Origin: Botrimarina mediterranea
GTDB lineage: Bacteria > Planctomycetota > Planctomycetia > Pirellulales > Lacipirellulaceae
DNA: 64,000 nt
Assembly (NCBI RefSeq): GCF_007753265.1
Contig: NZ_CP036349.1
Coordinates: 5,206,862-5,270,861 of the forward strand
Direction of reading: 5' to 3'
Below are positions 58,759-64,000 of this stretch, in pieces; the first letter of the stretch is position 1, and each line of letters opens with the position of its first letter. The notes beneath the pieces were generated by a model, which made no database searches, was not told the origin of the DNA, and saw only the letters and a list, made by a program, of their open reading frames with translations. Position numbers and translations under genes: made by a program.

Positions 58759-60450
58759 TTAATGTTGGCTCCAAGCGGCGAGCGTCGTCGGCGTCGTCAG
58801 GTTGACGCGGACCAGGGCGTCGTGCGGGCAGGCGTGCTGACACGCCGGGCCGGTGGGGACGTCGACGCACAGGTCGCACTTCGTCGCACGCAGCAGCGGC
58901 TGACCGGTCGCTTCGTCGATCACGATAGCGCCAGCCGGCTCGCGGATCTCGACCATCTGGATCGCGCTATATGGGCAACTGTTGGCGCAGGTCCCGCAAC
59001 CGACGCACGTTCCGTCGTTGATCCGCACAGCGCCGGTCTCTTCGTCACGATGGATGGCGCCGGTGGGGCAGCCGATCATGCAGACCGGATCGACGCAGTG
59101 CATGCACGCCTGTGCGAACTGCAACTGATCGTGGAGCAGGCCCTCGCGCGTGAAACGCGGGTTGCCGTCGTGCGTGGCGGCGCAGGCGCGGAGACAGTCG
59201 TCGCAGCGCGTGCAGCGGTCGAGGTCGATGACCATCGACTGCGTGCCGTTCACGAGCCGGCGATCGACGAGATAATCGAGCGTCCGTGAAGAGGGGGCGC
59301 CGGGCGAAGGTTGATAGACTGAGTCTTCATGCCGTGATCGCTCTCGCCAGCGGCTACGCTGCGATTCGGAGATCGTCGGCGCCACTTCGGTCAGGAATAC
59401 GTCGGGCGGAATCGCGATCGCGTCGAGCCGCCCCACGGCGCGCAAGGAGCGACGCCAGATCGCCGGCTCGTTCCGTTCGTCGGCGAGGCAAAGCTCCTCG
59501 GCGCCAAGCGTGCGGCCTTTACCCAGGTAAGCAATCGTACGGTGCGCCTCGCCCAGCGCGCTGGTGAGCCGTCCCACTCCGCCGCGCACCAGGAGTACGG
59601 ATTCAACCGGCGTCCCTTCCTCGACAACGATCGGTTCGCGACGGAGGCGTTCGATTGGATCCGACGTCGCGTCGAGCTTTGCCGTCGCCGACCAGTCGAA
59701 CGAGCCGAACGACACGAACGACACGGAGTCCTTGACCCGCGCCAACGCGGCCGCGTCGAGATTCGCCAGCAGCGGCGTATTACGCAAATGACCATCGAGA
59801 TGGTTCTGATAGAAGAGCAAGTCGATGTGCTGCCGCAACGCCGGGGTGCATTGCATCAAGTCCCGCAGACCCTGCCAGCGAATCTCTAGGAGAACGCAGT
59901 CGGTCTCGGCAATGATTGTCGCCGTGTGCGGCGACCGGGTGATGGCCGCTTGCTCACCGAACAGCTCGCCCGGCCCGAGTGCGACGGCGCGAGTCGCTTC
60001 GATCACAGCCGGCAGGTCTTGCACGAACACCCCGACGCCGGGGTGCGTCGGCGATACGGACACCGAATCGATCGCACGAACTTCCGGCGGGCCCTGACGC
60101 TTAAGCAGTCGGGCGACGGCGCGGGCCATTGCGGCGCCACGGCGCATCGGCGTGCGGCCGAGCGTCGTCGGAGGAAGGCTTTCGAGCGTGGCTCGAACCA
60201 GCCCATCGAGCACGAGGAGCGCCGACGAACCGTAGTCCCCTTCCCGGACAACGATCTCGCCAGGCTTGAATGGCACAACGCGCGTGTCGTTGCGCAGAAT
60301 CTCACGTAACGGCGTCGAGCGAGGGAACGCCGCAGGGTCCATCGCCACGAATGGCGGCACGCCCAAGAGCCGATCGACCATGCGCGTTGACATGGCCGCG
60401 TCTAGCGGCTTGTCCCAGCGCTCCGGGCGTGGTCGGGCGACTTCGAGCAT
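58759..60450 (-). CDS. Cyclic-nucleotide-binding domain fused to four-cluster ferredoxin
   Basis: From ATG 60450 (a later upstream start at 60537 is not favoured) it is 563 residues. Two CNB-like domains occupy about 50-190 ('FKPGEIVVREGDYGSSALLV' and, after an insertion, 'ALGPGELFGEQAAITRSPHTAT') and about 205-360 ('VVEEGTPVESVLLVRGGVGR'). The C-terminal ~150 residues hold 16 Cys in four sets (CTRCDDCLRAC, CMHC...CMIGC, CVGCGTCANSC, CDLC...CQHAC), as in DmsB/NrfC. It is cytoplasmic by its lack of signal peptide. A role as a cAMP- or cGMP-gated electron carrier is inferred. Confidence 0.85.
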   Translation of the reverse strand: MLEVARPRPERWDKPLDAAMSTRMVDRLLGVPPFVAMDPAAFPRSTPLREILRNDTRVVPFKPGEIVVREGDYGSSALLVLDGLVRATLESLPPTTLGRTPMRRGAAMARAVARLLKRQGPPEVRAIDSVSVSPTHPGVGVFVQDLPAVIEATRAVALGPGELFGEQAAITRSPHTATIIAETDCVLLEIRWQGLRDLMQCTPALRQHIDLLFYQNHLDGHLRNTPLLANLDAAALARVKDSVSFVSFGSFDWSATAKLDATSDPIERLRREPIVVEEGTPVESVLLVRGGVGRLTSALGEAHRTIAYLGKGRTLGAEELCLADERNEPAIWRRSLRAVGRLDAIAIPPDVFLTEVAPTISESQRSRWRERSRHEDSVYQPSPGAPSSRTLDYLVDRRLVNGTQSMVIDLDRCTRCDDCLRACAATHDGNPRFTREGLLHDQLQFAQACMHCVDPVCMIGCPTGAIHRDEETGAVRINDGTCVGCGTCANSCPYSAIQMVEIREPAGAIVIDEATGQPLLRATKCDLCVDVPTGPACQHACPHDALVRVNLTTPTTLAAWSQH

Positions 60451-60500
60451 GAGGAGTGGGTTAGGACGGTAGGTGGGTAGTACGATAGGGAAGGTCTGTT

Positions 60501-60590
60501 GTGGGAGGCGTCTCCCGACGCCGATTACGGTGTCCATACCGAATCGGCGTGGTGCGCGTAATCGGCGTCTGGAGACGCCTCCTACAGGTT
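60501..60590. repeat. Inverted repeat, 'GGAGGCGTCTCNAGACGCC' family, copy 3
   Basis: Left 'GTGGGAGGCGTCTCCCGACG' from 60501 and right 'GGCGTCTGGAGACGCCTCCT' to about 60590 pair imperfectly. It lies between the tetraheme cytochrome gene and the CNB-ferredoxin gene (both minus). Confidence 0.85.
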
Positions 60591-60593
60591 CGA

Positions 60594-61598
60594 TTACTTG
60601 TATTTGTTCGGTGGTGGCAGCAGGTCGTCGATTGCGGCGAGGCGGGCGCCGTCGGCGCGTTCGGCGTACGCGTAGGCGGCGTCGCTGATGGCGTCGGCGG
60701 CCTTGTTGATCTCGGCGGCGTTGCCGAGTTTGAGTTCGAGTGTCGATACGGCGTCGAGCGCGGGCTGGATCATTGGGTCATCGAGACGCCGTTGTACTTC
60801 CCACAGCGCTTGCTTGCGCGCGGCGGCGCGGGCGGCGGCGGTGCGGGCGAACGTTCCGCTGCCCGTGGCTTTGCTGACGGCGCGGAGGCTGTATTCGAGG
60901 TCGGTCATCAGGCCGACAACGTGCATCACGCGCACGCGTGGTAAGGCGCTGGGCTCGTTCGTCGTTCCGTTCGAACGAACGAAGTTGTGCCGAACCATGC
61001 CTTGTGACCAGGCGACGAGTTCGAAGTCGGTGCTGCCGGCAGGGTGGCCGCCCACGTCGACAAGCTGCTCGTCGGGCGTCGTGTGGCAGTCGAGGCACTG
61101 CCGGGCGATCAGGTAGAGATTCGAGGGGTTGTTCATCCCGGCCGAGATGCTCGCCAACCGTCGCTGTTGGCGGGCGGTGGGCGATTCCGTCTCACGTGTC
61201 ACGCCGGGCCCATACTCGGCGTGTAGTTGCACCCAGTCCGTCGCCGGGCCGTGGCACGACTCACAAGACACGCCCGAGTCGATCCGCACGCGGCCGCGCT
61301 CTTCGCGCTCGGTGTAGTGGCAGCGGACACAGGTCTCGTTGCGTTTGACGCTGCGGATGCCGAGCCGGTCGGCGATCGCCTTGGCCTCGGGCTTGCGATG
61401 GAGCGTATCGATCGTTTGGGCGTGCGGCGTACGCAGCCATTGATCGACCTCGGCCGCATGGCACTTTTTGCACCCATCGGCGCCGATGACTTTAGCCGGA
61501 TCGAAGTGCTGCTCCTGTGGCGGCTGCGCGATCGCCGCCGTGGCGCACGCCACGACGATCGTGAGGAACAACGCCGCTTGTAAGCGTGTAAGTTTCAC
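60594..61598 (-). CDS. Tetraheme c-type cytochrome, c554-like
   Basis: From GTG 61598, which overlaps the upstream TGA by 4 nt, it is 334 residues. A signal peptide ('LQAALFLTIVVACATAAIAQ') leads to a domain with four CxxCH motifs: CKKCH, CVRCH, CESCH and CLDCH. The block 'GADGCKKCHAAEVDQWLRTP' with 'HA' following is the usual start of cytochrome c554-type domains. The C-terminal ~150 residues lack hemes. A periplasmic electron carrier is likely. It is translated with the reductase upstream. Confidence 0.87.
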   Translation of the reverse strand: MKLTRLQAALFLTIVVACATAAIAQPPQEQHFDPAKVIGADGCKKCHAAEVDQWLRTPHAQTIDTLHRKPEAKAIADRLGIRSVKRNETCVRCHYTEREERGRVRIDSGVSCESCHGPATDWVQLHAEYGPGVTRETESPTARQQRRLASISAGMNNPSNLYLIARQCLDCHTTPDEQLVDVGGHPAGSTDFELVAWSQGMVRHNFVRSNGTTNEPSALPRVRVMHVVGLMTDLEYSLRAVSKATGSGTFARTAAARAAARKQALWEVQRRLDDPMIQPALDAVSTLELKLGNAAEINKAADAISDAAYAYAERADGARLAAIDDLLPPPNKYK

Positions 61599-62896
61599 GG
61601 GTTCCTTCCCCCCTTTGCCGGAACGGCGTCGGCGTCGAGCACGACGGGTCCTTCGGGCAGGCTGATGCACGCCAGGCATTCGCCTGAGGTGAGCACGACG
61701 CCCGGCTTGCGGAGTGCGTTGACCTTGCCGTCGAGGATGCGAACTCGGCACGCGCCGCAGTTGCCCGCGCGGCAACCGGCGCCGATCGGCACGCCCGCGG
61801 CCTCGGCCATTTCGAGCAGCGAGCCCTTGGCGCCGTCCCAGACAATTGGCGTCGTCCCTGCACCGAAGCAAACCGGACTACCGAGCGCCTTCTCGATTAG
61901 CGAGGCGCCCGACTTCGTCGTGACGCTGGCGGGGCCAAACGCCTCGAAGTGGATGCTGTCCTCCGGGACGCCCCAGTCGAGCAGTTCCGGAACAAGCGTT
62001 TGCATCATGCGCCCGGGTCCGCAGAGGTAGTAGTCGAAGTTGTTCGAGGGGAGCTCACGTCGCAGCAGCTCGAGCGAGACATGGCCGCGCGAGTGATAAT
62101 GGACGCCGAGGCGATCGTTCTCTGAGGGCTTCGAATAGGCGTAATGCGGCCGCACGAGTGGATTGGCCTCGGCGATTGCGTTGACGGCGTCGGCGAAGAG
62201 ATGCGAGGCGCCGTCGCGGAATCCGAAGAAGGCGTAGGTCGGCGTGTTGATGCGCGCGTGCTGCACCGCTTCTAGCATCGACACCAGCGGCGTCACGCCT
62301 ACGCCGGCGCCGATCAGTACGGCGGGCCGGGGCTCGCCGGGGTTGTAGAAAAACGCGCCCTTGGGCGCCTCGCACTCGATCGTCATGCCGACGCGCGCGT
62401 GGCGGTGCAGCCAACAGCTCGCGACCCCGGCGGGCACGTCGGGTGGGTTCGGCGGGGCGTCCTGACGGCGGATCGAGAGGCGGTAGTATTCGGGCCGCGG
62501 TCGGTCCGAGAGCGAGTAGCAACGCACCACTTCGTTGCCGCCCGGCCCCGCCGGAAGCGAGAGCGTCAGGTACTGACCCGGGATGAAACGCGGCAGCGGC
62601 CGGGCGTCGGGGCTGGTGAGGAACAGCGACTTCACGTCGGCAGTTTCATCAACGACTGCCGAGACGCGCAGCGGGCGGCGGCCGTCCCAAGCGAGCTTGC
62701 GTGCGAGCCGCGCGCGAGCCGACTCGGCGGCGGCGTGGACCTCGATGCGAAACGCCTCCGCGTCGGCGTCGCTTTGCAATCGCCGCTGGAGGCGCGAACG
62801 CCATACTCCCGCCGCGCCAATCGCCGCTTGCCCCGCGACGACGAGGCACATCGCGGCGCCGCTGTAGAACAGCAGCGGGTCGCCGGGTGAAGGCAT
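61595..62896 (-). CDS. FAD/NAD(P)H reductase with plant-type [2Fe-2S] domain
   Basis: The 433-residue protein has an N-terminal hydrophobic segment ('GAAMCLVVAGQAAIGAAGVW'). The FAD part holds 'RCYSLSDRP' (the RxYS motif, about 126-134) and the NAD(P) part holds 'GAGVGVTPLVSMLEA' and 'YLCGPGRMMQTLV' (about 205-300). A C-terminal [2Fe-2S] domain has 'CRAGNCGACR' and a last Cys in 'GECLACI', the plant ferredoxin pattern. It resembles HCR/Hmp-type NAD(P)H electron donors. It starts the minus-strand redox series and is coupled by GTGA to the tetraheme gene. Confidence 0.9.
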   Translation of the reverse strand: MPSPGDPLLFYSGAAMCLVVAGQAAIGAAGVWRSRLQRRLQSDADAEAFRIEVHAAAESARARLARKLAWDGRRPLRVSAVVDETADVKSLFLTSPDARPLPRFIPGQYLTLSLPAGPGGNEVVRCYSLSDRPRPEYYRLSIRRQDAPPNPPDVPAGVASCWLHRHARVGMTIECEAPKGAFFYNPGEPRPAVLIGAGVGVTPLVSMLEAVQHARINTPTYAFFGFRDGASHLFADAVNAIAEANPLVRPHYAYSKPSENDRLGVHYHSRGHVSLELLRRELPSNNFDYYLCGPGRMMQTLVPELLDWGVPEDSIHFEAFGPASVTTKSGASLIEKALGSPVCFGAGTTPIVWDGAKGSLLEMAEAAGVPIGAGCRAGNCGACRVRILDGKVNALRKPGVVLTSGECLACISLPEGPVVLDADAVPAKGGRNP

Positions 62897-62983
62897 AGAC
62901 GCAATGGGGCGGGACGGAAGACGGACAGGGAGCGTCGTCTTTTAGCACCCGAAGCGGTTTGCCAGCAACACGAGCAAGACAAA

Positions 62984-63059
62984 GGCGAGCCGGCGACGTT
63001 AGTCGTCGGTGTGAAGCGGGTACTCAGGTTCCACCGACGAATAATGTCGCCGGCTCGCC
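62984..63059. repeat. Inverted repeat, 'GGCGAGCCGGCGA' family
   Basis: Left arm from 62984 ('GGCGAGCCGGCGACGTTAGT') and right arm to 63059 ('GTCGCCGGCTCGCC') pair, with a second paired part 'CGTCGGTG'/'CACCGACG'. It lies between the edge gene and the reductase gene. Confidence 0.85.
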
Positions 63060-63081
63060 AGATCGCTAGCTTCGCTAGCGA

Positions 63082-64000
63082 TTACTTCGACGACATCCCC
63101 GGCAGACGGCTCGCCATCTCAATAGCGCCGGCCGTAGCCGGGAGCTCGGCAACTTCATCGGGGCGCCAGGCTTGTACGAGGCGCTGCACCGGTAGCGGAC
63201 GCAGGCTGGGCTGTTTGAGGAGGGCTTCGCCGTCGTGCTCGACGACGGCGTGGGCGACGGCGCCGCTGCGTGTCTCGCCGTCGATCTCGCCACAGCCGGC
63301 GACGATGATGAGGCCGTTCCTGTCGAGTTCGACTTCGCACGCCAGCTGGGTAAATTCAAACCATGCATGCTGGGTGGGGTCCTGGTATCGATCCCAAAGG
63401 GGTTGAAACACGTCCATCGATAGATGACGGCTCATGCCTTCGACAAGCGGACGAGCCAGCCAGCCATCGCGCAAGTCGAGGCGACCTGCGAAGCGTTCAA
63501 TCTTCTCGCCGTGCCAAGTGAGCTCAAACGCGTCGACGGCGCCGCGCTCCGCTTTGAGGCAGTCAAAGCCGATCGAGTGAAGTTCCAAGCGACCGTCGAT
63601 GGCGCCGGAGACGGGGCCGCCGTCGAGCGGCGTTGTTGCGGTAAGCGTGCCGGCAAAGCTATGGCGCTGAACAGCAATGGCGTGCAGCGACCGACAAGGA
63701 ATCCAGACCACGGCGACGGGGCGCGATGCTTGAAGCTCGGCGTTACAGACGCCATTATCGATCTTGGCGACGAGCGTGTCGCCGCCTGCGCAAGCGAGTT
63801 CTGCGACGCCCCGCGCAAGCGAGGCGGTCACTCGTTGGTAGTCGTCGCAGCCATCGACCGAGAGCGTGGCGATCTGGCCTTCCGCGACAACGCCCGACTG
63901 GAGCATCTGCAGGGCCCAAGCGTCGGCGGGTTGCCGGACCGAGACGCTCTTCGCGGCAAACTGCACGCCACCGTTGCCCAACGTCACTCTCACTGCGTCA
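63082..64000 (-). CDS. Hypothetical protein, C-terminal part (cut by window end)
   Basis: The frame stays open to the window edge, so the visible ~305 residues are probably the C-terminus of a larger protein; GTG 63993 is only the first possible start seen. It is rich in beta-strand pattern ('GTLTATTPLDGGPVSGAIDG', 'GCGEIDGETRSGAVAHAVVE'), in the way of AsmA- or translocation-module-like proteins, but no family is named. The end 'SRLPGMSSK' is polar. Confidence 0.6.
   Translation of the reverse strand, partial: DAVRVTLGNGGVQFAAKSVSVRQPADAWALQMLQSGVVAEGQIATLSVDGCDDYQRVTASLARGVAELACAGGDTLVAKIDNGVCNAELQASRPVAVVWIPCRSLHAIAVQRHSFAGTLTATTPLDGGPVSGAIDGRLELHSIGFDCLKAERGAVDAFELTWHGEKIERFAGRLDLRDGWLARPLVEGMSRHLSMDVFQPLWDRYQDPTQHAWFEFTQLACEVELDRNGLIIVAGCGEIDGETRSGAVAHAVVEHDGEALLKQPSLRPLPVQRLVQAWRPDEVAELPATAGAIEMASRLPGMSSK

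Overview
The window is high-GC bacterial chromosome and most likely from a planctomycete, probably order Pirellulales. This rests on four PEP-CTERM proteins, two of them with dockerin-type repeats, the futalosine menaquinone genes, planctomycete-type Cys-rich porin and DUF2617 proteins, loose gene packing with few classical operons, and weak Shine-Dalgarno signals. The genus cannot be set from sequence reading alone. No rRNA, tRNA or CRISPR array was found.

Layout. 1-1.3 kb: 3' end of a DDE transposase and a zinc-ribbon membrane protein. 1.5-4.5 kb: a small DUF5684-like membrane gene, glyS (-) and comB (-). 4.8-8.7 kb (+): a quinone block of menG/ubiE, a ubiX-like flavin prenyltransferase, a UbiA-type prenyltransferase and mqnE. 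8.8-13 kb (-): a small unknown, an ABC ATPase and a large membrane-anchored protein. 13.5-18.2 kb (+): zinc-ribbon protein, HEAT-repeat lipoprotein, a large secreted protein and a diadenylate cyclase. 18.3-26.6 kb: purC (-), a GH10-like protein (+), a STAS-like protein (-), alaS (-), a DUF2617 protein (-) and an HhH-GPD glycosylase (+). 26.7-32.9 kb (+): LysM/YkuD-like protein, small lipoprotein, pyrE, a nuclease-like unknown, a fabH-type gene and pepF. 33-41 kb: FG-GAP PEP-CTERM protein (-), then pilT, a degenerate membrane-bound GspE/PilB relative, a CvpA-like protein, a small membrane protein and a Cys-rich porin (+). 41.3-46.2 kb: yceH, a BASS transporter and a cyclase-kinase-Cache fusion (-). 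46.2-47.4 kb is a gene-poor gap. 47.4-50.6 kb: three PEP-CTERM proteins. 50.9-62.9 kb: a redox region. The last gene (63.1 kb to the edge) is cut by the window end.

The most unusual part is the redox region. A pentaheme c-type cytochrome and an outer-membrane barrel (+) converge on a minus-strand series: NAD(P)H-type FAD/[2Fe-2S] reductase, tetraheme cytochrome, a cyclic-nucleotide-binding protein fused to a DmsB/NrfC-like four-cluster ferredoxin, a four-histidine b-type membrane cytochrome and a decaheme cytochrome. Two gene pairs overlap by 4 nt. The set has carriers from NAD(P)H to the cell surface but no recognisable terminal enzyme, so a cyclic-nucleotide-regulated electron conduit is a reasonable but unproven reading.

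A second theme is the intergenic DNA. Many spacers contain long imperfect inverted repeats belonging to several unrelated sequence families, some recurring three or four times. Several of these repeat arms run into the 3' ends of genes and supply C-terminal codons or stops. A third theme is degenerate enzymes: a GspE-like protein without Walker A, a YkuD-like domain without its Cys, and a GH10-like domain without its two Glu.
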